The position numbers and the translations under genes were made by a program. This document shows positions 29,046 through 40,275 of a stretch of DNA of 64,000 nucleotides, one piece after another. The notes beneath the pieces were generated by a model. It was not told the DNA's origin. It saw nothing but the letters and a program-made list of their open reading frames with translations, and did not search any database. Source of the DNA: Corynebacterium testudinoris. GTDB taxonomy: Bacteria; Actinomycetota; Actinomycetes; Mycobacteriales; Mycobacteriaceae. Position 1 is the stretch's first letter, and every line of letters begins with the position of its first letter. The stretch lies in assembly GCF_001021045.1 (NCBI RefSeq), contig NZ_CP011545.1:1674001-1738000 (forward strand), given 5' to 3'.

Positions 29046-29800
29046 GAGCGGTTCAACCAATCGAAGGAGCCCTCCTGCAGGGCAGCACCGCCCACTTCGT
29101 CGATGAAGACATCGACGAGGCTGCGTCCCTGGCGGATCTCGTCCACGTGACCGGACACGGCGACCTGACCGTGGTTGATGATCGCGACGTGATCGCACAG
29201 GCCCTCCACCAGCTCCATGACGTGCGAGGAGAGGATGACGGTGCCGCCGCGGGCAGCGAAACTGCGCAGGATCTCCTGGATGAGGCGGCCCGAGACGGGG
29301 TCCACGGCTTCGAGGGGTTCGTCGAGGATGAGCACTTCCGGCCCGTGGAGCAGGGCCCCGGCCAGTAGGATCTTTTTTGTCATGCCGGCGGAGTAGTCGA
29401 CGATGTACTTGTTGCCGGCCTCGGCGAGGCCGAGGGCGTCGAGAAGCTCGGTGGAGCGTTCCTTGACCTGGACCGGATCCATTCCACGCAGGCCGCCGAG
29501 GTAGCTGAGGTATTCCGGGCCGGAGAGTCGGTCGAAGACGGCGATGCCATCGACGAGCAGGCCCATGGCTTGCTTGGCGGGCAGCGGATCGGTCCAGACG
29601 TTGTGTCCGCAGATGAAAACCTCGCCGGCCGTCGGGCGTGCCAAACCGGCCGCCATGGTGATCATCGTTGTTTTACCGGCGCCGTTCGGGCCGACGATGC
29701 CGTAAATCGAGCCACGTGGGATCTCGAGGGTGAGGCGGTCGACGGCGACGGTAGTGCCGAAACGTTTGGTCAGATCACGAGCGAGGAGTGCCGAAGTCAT
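29042..29800 (-). CDS. ABC transporter ATP-binding protein
   Basis: About 252 residues. Walker A GPNGAGKTT, signature region YSAGMTKKIL (a diverged LSGGQ), Walker B VLILDEPLEAVDPVSG and H-loop SSHVMELVE place it with the CcmA/drug-exporter ATPases. ATG 29800 gives a typical N-terminus (MTSALLARDLTKRFG); an in-frame start 13 codons upstream is less likely. It is coupled to the permease that follows by an ATGA overlap. Confidence 0.86.
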   Translation of the reverse strand: MTSALLARDLTKRFGTTVAVDRLTLEIPRGSIYGIVGPNGAGKTTMITMAAGLARPTAGEVFICGHNVWTDPLPAKQAMGLLVDGIAVFDRLSGPEYLSYLGGLRGMDPVQVKERSTELLDALGLAEAGNKYIVDYSAGMTKKILLAGALLHGPEVLILDEPLEAVDPVSGRLIQEILRSFAARGGTVILSSHVMELVEGLCDHVAIINHGQVAVSGHVDEIRQGRSLVDVFIDEVGGAALQEGSFDWLNRS

Positions 29801-29819
29801 GCATTCGAGATTAGGCGAG

Positions 29820-30917
29820 CTACTTCTCTTCTGCAGCAAGCTGGCCGCATGCCGCGGCGATTTCTTGGCCCTTAGTATCGCGAACCGTACAGGTCACACC
29901 TTGGGCGATGACGCGGCGAACGAATTCGTCCTGGCGCTCCCGCGGCGAGGCATCCCACTTCGAGCCTGGCGTCGGGTTGAGCGGGATGAGGTTGACGTGC
30001 ACCTTTGGGCCGAGCGCCTTGTGCAGCTTCTTGCCCAACAAGTCCGCGCGCCAGCCTTGATCGTTGATGTCGCGGATGAGCGCGTATTCGATGGACACGC
30101 GACGGCCAGACTTGTCGGCGTAGTAGCGGGCCGCGTCCAAGACCTCGTCGACCGAGAAGCGATTGTTGATGGGCACGAGAGTGTCGCGCAGTTCATCGTC
30201 CGGCGTATGCAGCGAGACCGCCAGGGTGACAGACATATCTTCGTCGGCGAGCTTGCGAATGGCCGGGGCCAGCCCCACCGTGGACACGACGACGTTGCGC
30301 TGAGAGATGCCGAAGCCCCGCGGTGAGGGCTCCGTGATCTGCCGAACAGCCGACACGACGCGCTTGTAGTTGGCCATCGGCTCACCCATGCCCATGAAGA
30401 CGATGTTGCTCAGGCGCGAACCCTCCGCCTCCATCGTCGCGGCCGCGGCGCGTACCTGGTCGACGATCTCGCCGGTGGAGAGATTGCGGTCGAGCCCGCC
30501 CTGGCCAGTCGCGCAGAATGGACACGCCATGCCGCAACCGGCCTGCGAGGAAATGCACAGTGTCGCGCGACCTGGGTAGCGCATGAGCACCGACTCGAGC
30601 AGCGTGCCATCGTTGAGGCGCCACAACGACTTCGTCGTGTCGCCTTCATCGGTTTCGATGCTGCGCACCGGTGTGAGCAGGGTGGGAAACATCTGCTTGG
30701 CGACGTCCGCGCGAGCCTGCTCCGGCAGGTCCGTCATCGTCGAGGGGTCGGCTTCAAAGCGGCCGTAGTAGTGGCGGGCGATCTGATCGGCGCGGAATTT
30801 AGGCAGGCCAAGGTCCTTGAGCTGCTCGATGCGCTGCTCAGGGGTGAGATCGGCAAAGTGGGTCGGCGGCATCCCGCGCTTGGGCGCGGAAAACTGGAGA
30901 GCAATCGGTTCAGCCAT
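29820..30917 (-). CDS. rlmN: 23S rRNA (adenine2503-C2)-methyltransferase
   Basis: Radical-SAM enzyme that methylates C2 of A2503 in 23S rRNA and A37 of some tRNAs. 365 residues: cluster motif CxxxCxxC in [11 protein letters not shown] near residue 120, GMGEPMANY after it, and the two catalytic Cys regions including the C-terminal [21 protein letters not shown] 30917 is chosen for its GGGAG 6 bp upstream; ATG 30929 would add four residues. Confidence 0.95.
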   Translation of the reverse strand: MAEPIALQFSAPKRGMPPTHFADLTPEQRIEQLKDLGLPKFRADQIARHYYGRFEADPSTMTDLPEQARADVAKQMFPTLLTPVRSIETDEGDTTKSLWRLNDGTLLESVLMRYPGRATLCISSQAGCGMACPFCATGQGGLDRNLSTGEIVDQVRAAAATMEAEGSRLSNIVFMGMGEPMANYKRVVSAVRQITEPSPRGFGISQRNVVVSTVGLAPAIRKLADEDMSVTLAVSLHTPDDELRDTLVPINNRFSVDEVLDAARYYADKSGRRVSIEYALIRDINDQGWRADLLGKKLHKALGPKVHVNLIPLNPTPGSKWDASPRERQDEFVRRVIAQGVTCTVRDTKGQEIAAACGQLAAEEK

Positions 30918-31023
30918 AATGTCTCCCATTCTCGCATGCCACGGCGGGTGTTACCGAATTGTTGACATGCCACGGGCTCGTTATTGTTGGCAAAACATGC
31001 GCGCTACGCGTTGAATACTAACT

Positions 31024-31443
31024 ATGACTTCTCCGAACCCGCCGCGCGATGACTTCGACGATCTACCAGCCGTGCAGAACGAACCGCTGCCCCAGCACTT
31101 GGATGAGAACCGAGATGTCTACGCAGAAGAAACCACCGCTGCCGACGCCACGGCGATAGAGACAGTCCCGGCCCCCGGCCACGCGCCTAAGCAGAAGGTG
31201 AAGAGTTCCCTGGCCGGGAGCACGTGGGCCGCGCTCATCATCGGTGCCTTGTTGCTCATTCTGCTGCTCGTGTTCATTCTGCAAAACCAGCAGGCTGTGG
31301 AGCTCAACCTCTTCGCGTGGAGCTTTAGCTTCCCCGCGGGCATCGGCTATTTGTTCTCCGCCATCACCGGCGCGCTCATCATGGCCCTCGTCGGTGGCGT
31401 GCGCATGCTGGAACTGCGCCGACAGTTGAAGAAGCGCAGCTAG
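31024..31443 (+). CDS. LapA/DUF1049 domain membrane protein
   Basis: 139 residues: an acidic N-terminal cytoplasmic tail, then two hydrophobic helices (WAALIIGALLLILLLVFILQNQQAVELNLFAW and FPAGIGYLFSAITGALIMALVGG) with the DUF1049 QNQ motif between them, and a basic C-terminus (LRRQLKKRS). In E. coli the LapA family acts with LapB in lipopolysaccharide assembly; that role cannot apply directly here and function is unknown. It diverges from rlmN and converges with cdsA. Confidence 0.85.
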   Translation: MTSPNPPRDDFDDLPAVQNEPLPQHLDENRDVYAEETTAADATAIETVPAPGHAPKQKVKSSLAGSTWAALIIGALLLILLLVFILQNQQAVELNLFAWSFSFPAGIGYLFSAITGALIMALVGGVRMLELRRQLKKRS

Positions 31444-31450
31444 CGGCCGG

Positions 31451-32311
31451 TTAGGCCACCAGCACTCCCAGCACCAGCCACGTCACCATCGCCGAGGGAA
31501 GCATCCCGTCGAGGCGATCCATGAGTCCGCCGTGGCCGGGCAACAGGGTGGACATGTCCTTGATGCCCAGTTCGCGCTTGAACTGGGATTCCACCAAGTC
31601 ACCCAGCGTCGCACAGCAGACGAGGCCCACGCCCATGATGGCGCCCATCCACCACTCGTGGCCCAAGAGAAAATGCACGGTGAGGGCGCCGGTGACCGTG
31701 CCAAAAATGACGGAACCGGCGAAGCCCTCCCACGACTTCTTCGGGCTGACGGCGGGTGCCATGGGATGGGAGCCGAACATGACCCCGGCGATGAATCCGC
31801 CGGTGTCGGACGCAATGACGCACAGCATGAAGGTGATGATGTACGCCCAGCCCGGCACGCCATCGGCAGAAAATAGCGAGAGCATCGCCGCGAAAGAGGC
31901 GAACAGTGGGATCCAGGTAAGCACGAAAATCGCCACCGCGACATCGCGGAGGTAGTGCTGCGGCGGAGTGTTGCGGCCGTGGTAGAACAGCCGACCAAAC
32001 ATCATGACCAAGACGGCGGTGACGTACGCGGCCACGAGGCCCTTTGTTTCGAAGGGCCACGACAACCACACCATGGCCTGGCCCAAAATGATCATGGTCA
32101 GTCGGGGCAGATGGTAGGAGTGCTCGCGGAGGCGGGTGACCACCTCCCACGTGGCCACGGCGACGGCCGCCGCGACGAGCGGGTACCAGCCCTTCGGCCC
32201 CAGCCACACGGCAATGAGGACGAGGGCACCAAGGAACAAACTGACACCAATGGCGGCCGGTAGATTTCGGCCAGCGGAGTTCTTCGGCTTAATCAGCCGC
32301 TGGTCTCCCAC
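31451..32311 (-). CDS. cdsA: Phosphatidate cytidylyltransferase
   Basis: Makes CDP-diacylglycerol from phosphatidic acid and CTP, the branch point for phosphatidylinositol, cardiolipin and PG synthesis. 286 residues with about eight hydrophobic helices and the family signature SDTGGFIAGVMFG followed by SPKKSWEGFAGS near residue 200. It follows frr with 58 bp between them in the conserved pyrH-frr-cdsA order. Confidence 0.94.
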   Translation of the reverse strand: MGDQRLIKPKNSAGRNLPAAIGVSLFLGALVLIAVWLGPKGWYPLVAAAVAVATWEVVTRLREHSYHLPRLTMIILGQAMVWLSWPFETKGLVAAYVTAVLVMMFGRLFYHGRNTPPQHYLRDVAVAIFVLTWIPLFASFAAMLSLFSADGVPGWAYIITFMLCVIASDTGGFIAGVMFGSHPMAPAVSPKKSWEGFAGSVIFGTVTGALTVHFLLGHEWWMGAIMGVGLVCCATLGDLVESQFKRELGIKDMSTLLPGHGGLMDRLDGMLPSAMVTWLVLGVLVA

Positions 32312-32369
32312 CGGGAGCCTCCTGGAGTGGTTTCGGGAACGAGGGAACAGACGGATAAACGAACGGAGG

Positions 32370-32933
32370 CTAGACCTCCATCAGCTCGGCTTCCTTCTTG
32401 GTCACCACTTCATCGATCTGCTCGACGTAGGTCTTGGTGACTTTGTCCAGTTCCTTCTCGGCTGCCTGCACTTCGTCCTCGCCAGCGTCGCCGTCCTTTT
32501 GCAGCTTCTTCAGCTGCTCCATCCCCTTGCGGCGGATGTTGCGGATGGCGATCTTGCCGTCCTCGCCCTTGGCCTTGGCCACCTTCACCAGGTCACGGCG
32601 GCGTTCCTCCGTCAGCTGAGGAATGGTGACGCGCAGGACCTGACCATCGTTGGTCGGGTTGACACCCAGGTCGGAGTTGCGGATAGCGTTTTCGATAGCG
32701 CCCATCGACGACATCTCGTAGGGCTTGATCAGCAGCATCCGCGGTTCCGGGACGGAGATGGAAGCCATCTGGGTAATCGGGGTGGGAACGCCGTAATACT
32801 CAGCGATCACACCGTTAAACATGGCCGGGTTGGCGCGGCCGGTGCGAATGGTCATCAAGTCTTCGCGGGTGTGCTCGACGGAGTTGGTCATGCGGTCCTC
32901 GGACTCGAGGAGAATGTCATCGATCATCTGCAT
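32370..32933 (-). CDS. frr: Ribosome recycling factor
   Basis: Releases ribosomes from mRNA after termination together with EF-G. 187 residues with the RRF landmarks [52 protein letters not shown] and [23 protein letters not shown] 32933 is preferred because AAAGG lies 5 bp upstream; ATG 32927 would give the more usual 185 residues. Confidence 0.96.
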   Translation of the reverse strand: MQMIDDILLESEDRMTNSVEHTREDLMTIRTGRANPAMFNGVIAEYYGVPTPITQMASISVPEPRMLLIKPYEMSSMGAIENAIRNSDLGVNPTNDGQVLRVTIPQLTEERRRDLVKVAKAKGEDGKIAIRNIRRKGMEQLKKLQKDGDAGEDEVQAAEKELDKVTKTYVEQIDEVVTKKEAELMEV

Positions 32934-32982
32934 GGCACCTTTCTAAGTAGTTTTGTCTGCATTAACCTACCAGCTCAGGCCC

Positions 32983-33714
32983 TTAGGACTTGACCAGCGT
33001 CCCGATCTGCTCGCCCGCGACCGCCCGGGCGATGTTGCCCTCGGTGAGCAGGTTGAACACCAAAATCGGCATGTCATTGTCCATGCAGAGGGAGAACGCC
33101 GTGGCATCGGCGACCTTGAGACCCTTTTCAATGACCTCGCGCGGGGAGATCTCGTGGAACAGTTCCGCCTCGGGGTTGGTGCGCGGGTCATCGGAGTACA
33201 CACCGTCGACTCCCTTGGCCAGGAAGAGGACATCGCAGCCGATTTCCAGGGCACGCTGGGCGGCGGTGGTGTCCGTGGAGAAGTACGGCATGCCCATGCC
33301 CGCACCGAAGATGACCACGCGGCCCTTTTCCAGGTGGCGCTCGGCGCGAAGCGGGAGGTAGGGTTCTGCGACCTGGGCCATGTTGATGGCGGTCTGCACG
33401 CGACAATCGACGCCCTGCTGCTGCAGGAAATCCTGCAGGGCCAGGCAGTTCATGACCGTGCCCAGCATGCCCATGTAGTCCGAGCGAGCGCGGTCCATGC
33501 CGCGTTGTTGCAGCTGGGCGCCACGGAAGAAGTTGCCGCCACCGATAACAACAGCGATTTCGGCGCCGGTGCGGGCGACCTCAGCGATCTGGCGGGCGAC
33601 GTTTTCCACCACGTCCGGATCAATTCCAACGTTGCCACCTCCGAACATCTCACCCCCCAGCTTCAGCATCACTCGTTTGAAGCCTTGACTCCGGGGGCTG
33701 TCAGCGGTGGTCAC
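32983..33714 (-). CDS. pyrH: UMP kinase
   Basis: Phosphorylates UMP to UDP; homohexameric amino-acid-kinase-fold enzyme. 243 residues with [47 protein letters not shown] and [33 protein letters not shown] 33714 is chosen because AAGGAG lies 8 bp upstream. It is followed by frr after 49 bp. Confidence 0.96.
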   Translation of the reverse strand: MTTADSPRSQGFKRVMLKLGGEMFGGGNVGIDPDVVENVARQIAEVARTGAEIAVVIGGGNFFRGAQLQQRGMDRARSDYMGMLGTVMNCLALQDFLQQQGVDCRVQTAINMAQVAEPYLPLRAERHLEKGRVVIFGAGMGMPYFSTDTTAAQRALEIGCDVLFLAKGVDGVYSDDPRTNPEAELFHEISPREVIEKGLKVADATAFSLCMDNDMPILVFNLLTEGNIARAVAGEQIGTLVKS

Positions 33715-33812
33715 CGTTAGATCTCCTTGTGGGTCGGTGTAACAGATTGAATCCATCCTACATTCTCCCACGGTCAGTCTTGCGCCCCGAGATTCGCCTA
33801 AAGTCGATACCA

Positions 33813-34538
33813 ATGGAACAACAGCGTCGCTCAGCAGCAGCGCCGGTCACTGTCCTGTCGATCGCGGATGAGGAACGCCCGGCCTTGACGGTTCCGGGTG
33901 CCATTAACTTCGGGCCGGGCAACCGTCCCGATCTTGTGCTCTCAGCCGGCGACCTTGATTTCGCTTACGTCGCCGCCGTTGCGGAGGCCTTTGGGGTGCC
34001 GTGCGTCATGGTCCCCGGCAACCATGATCCTTCGCTGGAGGGTTTCCGGCTCTCCCCCATCGGTTGGTTGCGCGACGGGCGTCACTGCGCCTGGCCGGGA
34101 CCCGAGGGCGCGTTCCCCGCTGATCGGGACATCGTCGAGGTCGCGGGCCTGCGGATCGCTGGTTTGGGCGGGTGCGCCCGCTACAATTCCGGCCCGAATC
34201 AGTGGTCAGACGGGCAGGCCCTGCGCCGGGCCCGAAGGGTCCTGAAAAAGGCACATCGTAGCCCCGTCGACATTCTGCTCACCCATGCCTCGGGCGAGGC
34301 GGGGGCCGGTGATGATGCTGTCCACCGGGCGATGCCCGGCGTCGATAAGCTTGTCGACGCCCTGCGTCCAGCCATGCACGTCCACGGACACGTCCACCCG
34401 CACGGCGCCCGGCGAAGTGTGTCGCGGCGCGAGTGGACTACCGGGGGCACTCTCATTGTTAATACGGTGGGATGGACGCTGACGCGCATCCAGCGCGATC
34501 CCCATCCCCGCGCAGATCTTATTTTGGAAGGACGCTGA
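33813..34538 (+). CDS. Metallophosphoesterase with altered first motif
   Basis: 241 residues of the calcineurin-like phosphoesterase fold: AGDLDF, VPGNHDP, LLTHAS and the final [11 protein letters not shown]. The usual first motif DxH is replaced by SIADEERP, as in a subset of actinobacterial homologues, so one metal site may differ. Substrate is unknown. The start ATG is chosen as the first in-frame ATG that leaves the pyrH promoter region free. It ends 2 bp before the next gene, so the two are probably co-transcribed. Confidence 0.78.
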   Translation: MEQQRRSAAAPVTVLSIADEERPALTVPGAINFGPGNRPDLVLSAGDLDFAYVAAVAEAFGVPCVMVPGNHDPSLEGFRLSPIGWLRDGRHCAWPGPEGAFPADRDIVEVAGLRIAGLGGCARYNSGPNQWSDGQALRRARRVLKKAHRSPVDILLTHASGEAGAGDDAVHRAMPGVDKLVDALRPAMHVHGHVHPHGARRSVSRREWTTGGTLIVNTVGWTLTRIQRDPHPRADLILEGR

Positions 34539-34540
34539 CC

Positions 34541-35389
34541 ATGGCAGACACCGGTTTCCCCGACGCCGACGCACAAGCCGATTTCTCGCGCGCCCGCCGC
34601 CGCGCCCTCTTCCACAAGGCGGTGGCCCGGCTCCGCCTCCAGCCCGACGACATCACGCAGGTCTTGCCGTATGACGAGGTGGTCGCGGCACTCGGCGAGG
34701 TCGGCCACCGCGAACTCGGCCTCATCGACGTACCCATCGAGGCGATCGTCGGTTCCGTGGATCGCACCGGGCAATTCGACCGCAGCTTCCGCCCCACCAC
34801 CTCGCTGTCGCGGGAGCGCTGGGCTCGACTCAATGCCGCCCAGCGGCGGGGCGAGACCGTTCCCCCAGTGTCGCTGCGCAAGGTCGGTGGCATGTACTTC
34901 GTCGTCGACGGCCACCACCGGGTCTCCGTAGCGTGCGACCGGGGAGCCCCCACGATCGAGGCCTACGTCACCGAGATTCTCACGCAGGTCGACGCCGAGG
35001 GCATCCAGTCCAACCGGGACTTGGTGCTCAAGGATCACCGGCGAATTTTCCTCTCGCGCGTCCCGCTGCCCGCCGACCAGGCCGCCACGATCACGCTGTC
35101 CAACCCGTGGAAATACGCCCAACTCGCCGAAAACGTCGAGGCCTGGGGTTTCCGTATCATGCAGGCCGAGCGGGAATTCCTGCCCCGTGAGGAGATAGCC
35201 AACCGCTGGTACACCACCGAATTCCAGCCCGTCGTCGACGCCGCCCGGGCCATCGGCCTGGCACCCAACCACACCGACGCGGAGCTGTACCTGTGGATCG
35301 CCGCGGAGCGCTACCGGCTCATCCGCCGCCACGAATGGTCAGACGAAGTCTTTGAGCAGGTACGCGACACCGGCCGCGAACCGGAGTGA
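34541..35389 (+). CDS. ParB/sulfiredoxin-like domain protein, conserved actinobacterial
   Basis: 282 residues. The central region VPIEAIVGSVDRTGQFDRSFRPTTSL followed by PPVSLRKVGGMYFVVDGHHRVSVACDRG resembles the ParB N-terminal (ParBc) fold, with its DGHHR motif. No helix-turn-helix typical of plasmid partition ParB follows, so it is not the chromosomal ParB. The C-terminal part is alpha-helical. Function is unknown. ATG 34541 has GGAAGGA about 11 bp upstream and follows the phosphoesterase stop after 2 bp. Confidence 0.75.
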   Translation: MADTGFPDADAQADFSRARRRALFHKAVARLRLQPDDITQVLPYDEVVAALGEVGHRELGLIDVPIEAIVGSVDRTGQFDRSFRPTTSLSRERWARLNAAQRRGETVPPVSLRKVGGMYFVVDGHHRVSVACDRGAPTIEAYVTEILTQVDAEGIQSNRDLVLKDHRRIFLSRVPLPADQAATITLSNPWKYAQLAENVEAWGFRIMQAEREFLPREEIANRWYTTEFQPVVDAARAIGLAPNHTDAELYLWIAAERYRLIRRHEWSDEVFEQVRDTGREPE

Positions 35390-35420
35390 TATCCGTTAAG
35401 CGGCCGGTGGGGTCTGACAG

Positions 35421-36596
<1,176 letters not shown>

Positions 36597-36603
36597 GATG
36601 GTG

Positions 36604-37437
36604 CTATCCCTTCACTGCGCCGGAGGTCAGGCCGGCCACGATGCGGCGTTGGAAAATGACGACGAAGATGATGATCGGGATGGTGATGACGATCGCCGCC
36701 GCGGCGATCGAACCCGTCGGCTCTTCGAACTGGGACGAACCCGTGAAGTTGGCCATGGCGGCCGGGGCGGTGCGCGCCGCTTCCGTCGATGTCAACGACA
36801 CCGCCAGGAGGAAGTCATTCCAGGCGAAAATGAACACCAGGATCGCCGCGGTGACGATGCCCGGCACCGCCAAGGGGGCGACAACCAAGCGGAAGGCCTG
36901 GAGAGGTGTCGCGCCATCCATCTGCGCCGCCTTCTCCAGCTCCCAGGGGATTTCACGGAAGAATGAGGAGAGGATGAAAATTGCCATGGGCAGCGCGAAC
37001 GTGATGTACGGCAGGATCAGGCCGAGCCAGGTATCGAACAGGCCAACCTTGCGTTCAATGTCGAACAGCGGGCTGACCAGCGAGACCTGAGGGAACATCG
37101 CGATGAGCAGCGAAACTCCCAAGATCAGCGACTTGCCGGGGAACGTCAATCGGGCGATGGCGTAGGCGGCCATGGTGCCAACGATGACGGCGATCAGCGT
37201 GGTGATGATGCCAATGCCAATCGAGTTGATGAGGGCTCGGGTGAACTCCGAGGTGGAGAAGATGCCCTTGTAATTGTCCAACGTCCACTCACGGGGAATG
37301 AAGTGCCCGTCGTGGAGCGTCGAGGTGGTTTTGAAAGACAGGGACGCGATCCACGCCACTGGCACGAGCGCATACAGGACAACGAGGACGAGGGCGATGG
37401 TCCACAGCGCCTTTTCTTTACTGGTTCCTTGTTTCAT
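36604..37437 (-). CDS. sugB: Trehalose ABC importer permease, SugB-like
   Basis: 277 residues, six hydrophobic helices, MalG-type permease. The EAA loop is visible as [31 protein letters not shown] near residue 185, which docks to the ATPase. It lies 6 bp after sugA and 7 bp before sugC, forming a tight operon. Confidence 0.88.
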   Translation of the reverse strand: MKQGTSKEKALWTIALVLVVLYALVPVAWIASLSFKTTSTLHDGHFIPREWTLDNYKGIFSTSEFTRALINSIGIGIITTLIAVIVGTMAAYAIARLTFPGKSLILGVSLLIAMFPQVSLVSPLFDIERKVGLFDTWLGLILPYITFALPMAIFILSSFFREIPWELEKAAQMDGATPLQAFRLVVAPLAVPGIVTAAILVFIFAWNDFLLAVSLTSTEAARTAPAAMANFTGSSQFEEPTGSIAAAAIVITIPIIIFVVIFQRRIVAGLTSGAVKG

Positions 37438-37443
37438 GGCTGT

Positions 37444-38385
37444 TTACCCCTTCCCATTGCCCGGTGCCGAGGCGCCGAGACCCTTGACGAAGATGAATGC
37501 GATCACGGCGACGCACAAGAAGATCAGGACCGAGATCGCTGAGCCGATACCCAGGTTGAATGCTTTGAACAGGTTGTTGTAACCCAAGATCGACACTGAG
37601 CCGGTACCGTTGTTACCCCTCGTCAGGATGTAGATGTTGTCGAAGACGCGGAAGGCGTCGAGGGTGCAGAACAACAGGGCAACAACGATCGATGGCTTCA
37701 TCAGCGGCAGCGTCACCTTAAACAGGCGCTGCCAGAATCCGGCACCATCGAGGGAGGCGGCCTTGAGCACGTCATCGGGCACGAGGGCCAGTCCGGCGAG
37801 CAGCAGCAAAGCCATGAATGGCGTGGTCTTCCAGACCTCGGCCAAAATGATGATGAAGATCGACGGCCACTGTTCCGTCAACGGTGCCGATCCGTCGGGA
37901 AGCAAATTAGCCAGGTAGCCCGTGCCGGGCGTCCACGCGTAATTCCACGAGTAGGCGGCAGCGACGGTGACAATGCCGTAGGGCACCAGGACGACGGTGC
38001 GGATGATCCCGCGGCCAAACATCGCCCGGTGCATCACCATCGCGATGGCCAGGCCAAGCACGAGCTCGAAGGCCACGGACACCACGGTGATGACAACCGT
38101 CACCCACAGCGACTCCCACCAGTAGCCCGAGGACAAAACGGCCACATAGTTGTCGAAGCCGACGAATTCCCGATCAGCCGGGAAACGCAGGTCATAGCGC
38201 TGCATCGACAGCCACACGGCGTAGATGATGGGATAGGCCGTCACCGCGAGCATGAGGATGACAGCGGGTGCCACCAGCATCATTCCCAGGCGTCGCTCGG
38301 CCTTACGTCCGTCGGAATACTTGTGCTTGACGACGGCCGCGGGTTCCTTCTTCGTTTCCATTGTTTCGGTTTGTTGCTCGCTCAT
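37444..38385 (-). CDS. sugA: Trehalose ABC importer permease, SugA-like
   Basis: 313 residues, six hydrophobic helices, MalF-type permease. EAA loop: VPDDVLKAASLDGAGFWQRLFKVTLPLMKP near residue 215. ATG 38385 overlaps the lpqY stop codon (TGATG), so translation is coupled; GTG 38388 is one codon upstream. The N-terminal cytoplasmic tail of about 30 residues is charged. Confidence 0.88.
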   Translation of the reverse strand: MSEQQTETMETKKEPAAVVKHKYSDGRKAERRLGMMLVAPAVILMLAVTAYPIIYAVWLSMQRYDLRFPADREFVGFDNYVAVLSSGYWWESLWVTVVITVVSVAFELVLGLAIAMVMHRAMFGRGIIRTVVLVPYGIVTVAAAYSWNYAWTPGTGYLANLLPDGSAPLTEQWPSIFIIILAEVWKTTPFMALLLLAGLALVPDDVLKAASLDGAGFWQRLFKVTLPLMKPSIVVALLFCTLDAFRVFDNIYILTRGNNGTGSVSILGYNNLFKAFNLGIGSAISVLIFLCVAVIAFIFVKGLGASAPGNGKG

Positions 38386-39836
38386 CACGGCACCAACCCT
38401 TCAGAATTAATGGCCCGCCCGATTTCCTTCTCCAGCTCGGGGACGAGTGAATCCGGATCGATGTCGGCCGGTGGACTCAGCCGCGACGCGAGCAAAATGG
38501 ATACCGACTGGTACGCCGGCGAGGCGGGGCGCAGCGCCACAGAGACGGTGCGTTCGGCCGGCAGGAGGCTTTGCTCCTCCGGACCAAGGTCAGCAGGATC
38601 GAGAGTATTTAGTGATTCGAAGATCTCCCGGTAGAACGGGTACTCCTCGATGAATTCGGGCGTGGCCTCCGTGTAGATGCTGGTCAGCGTCGGCGGCAGA
38701 CCACCCGTGAGTGCGTTGTGCCGCTGGTTTTCCTCGTTGCGCAGGCATTCAATCGCCTCGAAGGCGAGATCCTGATGCTTCGAGGTCGACGGAACAGCGA
38801 TGTTGAGGCCGCCGATGGTTGCCCGTGACGGCTGCCCCTTATCCATGCCCGGGTACACCGTCCATCCGAGGTCGTCGAACGCTTCCTTCGCCGCGGCGTC
38901 GCCGCCCTCAGCCTTCTCCTTCAGGCCTGCATAGACGAAGGGGTAGTTGACCTGGGCGAACGCAGCCCCGCGGTCGAAGGCCAGGCGGGCCATGTTTTCG
39001 TCGAGTTGCGACGTCGACGGATCGGCGCCCTTGGCGGTGGCGACAGCCTTCATGGCCTCCAGTGCCCGCTGTGCGGCGTCACCCTGGTTGATGGTGGCTT
39101 CGCGACCAGACTCGTCGACGATGGTGCCACCGGCCGCTTCCAACATCGAGTTGAACCAGACCACGATGCCCTCATATTGCGCACCTTGGACGCCCATGTA
39201 GGACGGCTTGCCTTCATCCGCCAGCGACGCGCCCAGTTCGGCGATCTCCGGCCAGGTGGTCGGCGGTTGTTCCTGCCCGTCGGGCCCCTGCGGCATGAAG
39301 GACTTGCGGTACCACATGAGCTGGGTGTTGGTGTTGAGGGGAGCACCGTAGACCTTGTCGTTCCACGTGGCCGTTTCCATCGGGCCGGAGAGCGTGCCCT
39401 CCTTCACCCTGTCGGCGACATCACTGGGGAATTCGACGGCCCACCCGGCTTCGGCGAACTCCGCCGTCCACGTGACGTCCATGCCCATGATGTCGAAGGA
39501 GTCATCGCCACCAACAATGCGGCGGGCCAGCTGCAGACGCTGATCATCGGTCTGCTTGGCGGACACGCTGTAGTTGATGACGTAGCGGCCATTGGCCTGA
39601 TCGGTGCACTTTTCCGCCGCCGCGCTGTACTGATCCACACCATCGGCGGGGCCCATGAACTGCAATACCGTGGGGCCGGAGTCATCGGTGGCGCAGGCCA
39701 CCAGCGCCGGGGAAGCGACTGTGAGAGCCGCCAGAAGCGCGGCGGTCTTTTTCTTCCAATCGGTTCGCGGGCGGAGCGATGGGCCCCGCCTTTCTGAATC
39801 TCCTGTGGGAGATCGTCCTTGCGAAGCCATCATCAT
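38385..39836 (-). CDS. lpqY: Trehalose-binding lipoprotein LpqY/TusE
   Basis: 483 residues. The signal peptide ends in a lipobox VAC near residue 47, so the protein is tethered outside the membrane. The mature part matches LpqY segment by segment: QRLQLARRIVGGDDSFDIMGMDVTWTAEFAEAGWAVEF, PLNTNTQLMWYR, VVWFNSMLEAAGG and the C-terminal ILLASRLSPPADIDPDS. LpqY binds trehalose and delivers it to SugABC, in mycobacteria to recycle trehalose released during mycolate transfer; the same job is likely here. ATG 39836 has AAGGAG 8 bp upstream; the annotated signal is long because of a Ser/Arg-rich N-region. Confidence 0.9.
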   Translation of the reverse strand: MMMASQGRSPTGDSERRGPSLRPRTDWKKKTAALLAALTVASPALVACATDDSGPTVLQFMGPADGVDQYSAAAEKCTDQANGRYVINYSVSAKQTDDQRLQLARRIVGGDDSFDIMGMDVTWTAEFAEAGWAVEFPSDVADRVKEGTLSGPMETATWNDKVYGAPLNTNTQLMWYRKSFMPQGPDGQEQPPTTWPEIAELGASLADEGKPSYMGVQGAQYEGIVVWFNSMLEAAGGTIVDESGREATINQGDAAQRALEAMKAVATAKGADPSTSQLDENMARLAFDRGAAFAQVNYPFVYAGLKEKAEGGDAAAKEAFDDLGWTVYPGMDKGQPSRATIGGLNIAVPSTSKHQDLAFEAIECLRNEENQRHNALTGGLPPTLTSIYTEATPEFIEEYPFYREIFESLNTLDPADLGPEEQSLLPAERTVSVALRPASPAYQSVSILLASRLSPPADIDPDSLVPELEKEIGRAINSEGLVP

Positions 39837-39931
39837 TCCATCAGCTCCTTGAGTGGATGTTGAACTTCCTGTCCTAAATGTACGACGTAAATTCACTTTC
39901 CGGTAGATACAAGTCTCTCACGCAACCACTT

Positions 39932-39947
39932 CGTGATCTCGGGCACA
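39932..39947. promoter_or_regulatory. Possible GlxR/Crp-type site upstream of lpqY
   Basis: CGTGA-TCTCGG-GCACA has the 5-6-5 form of the corynebacterial GlxR consensus TGTGA-N6-TCACA with one mismatch per arm. It lies about 100 bp upstream of the lpqY ATG, a plausible place for carbon-source control of the importer. The rest of 39837-40149 shows no gene. Confidence 0.3.
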
Positions 39948-40149
39948 CGGAGAGAGGACATGCGAAATGGAGCATCTACGCGAACACCATGAATACCGGC
40001 CCCAACCTGGACATTTCGATAGAAGAAAAGCTGTCTGTTGAGGCTTTTCTTATCTCGGGCAGTTTCTCCATTGGCCATCACCTGGGGCGGGCTGCCCGGA
40101 CCCCACGCCCCCGAGATCCATCCGCCATATCTATTAATCACTTTCAGTG

Positions 40150-40168
40150 TTAGGCGCGCCTTACCTTG
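40150..40168. promoter_or_regulatory. Candidate DtxR box upstream of the YbtPQ-like ABC genes
   Basis: TTAGGCGCGCCTTACCTTG matches about 14 of 19 positions of the DtxR/IdeR consensus TWAGGTWAGSCTWACCTWA, including TTAGG and the right half CTTACCT. It sits 108 bp upstream of the first ABC gene. It suggests repression by iron-loaded DtxR and therefore iron-siderophore transport. Confidence 0.55.
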
Positions 40169-40275
40169 GCCCATTCGCTTCCATGGCCACGACCAGTGAC
40201 ACCGCAACGGGAAGGAATACGCATGTCAATTCGAGAACACACAGTCATAGGCGACCTCGTGGACAAGGACGAATC

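Noticed and set aside
34541..35389. Chromosomal partition protein ParB
   Set aside because: The DGHHR region is ParB-like but the helix-turn-helix and parA neighbour are absent.
39878..40207. Small open frames in the lpqY upstream region on both strands
   Set aside because: No coding-like composition, no ribosome-binding sites, and they overlap regulatory candidates.
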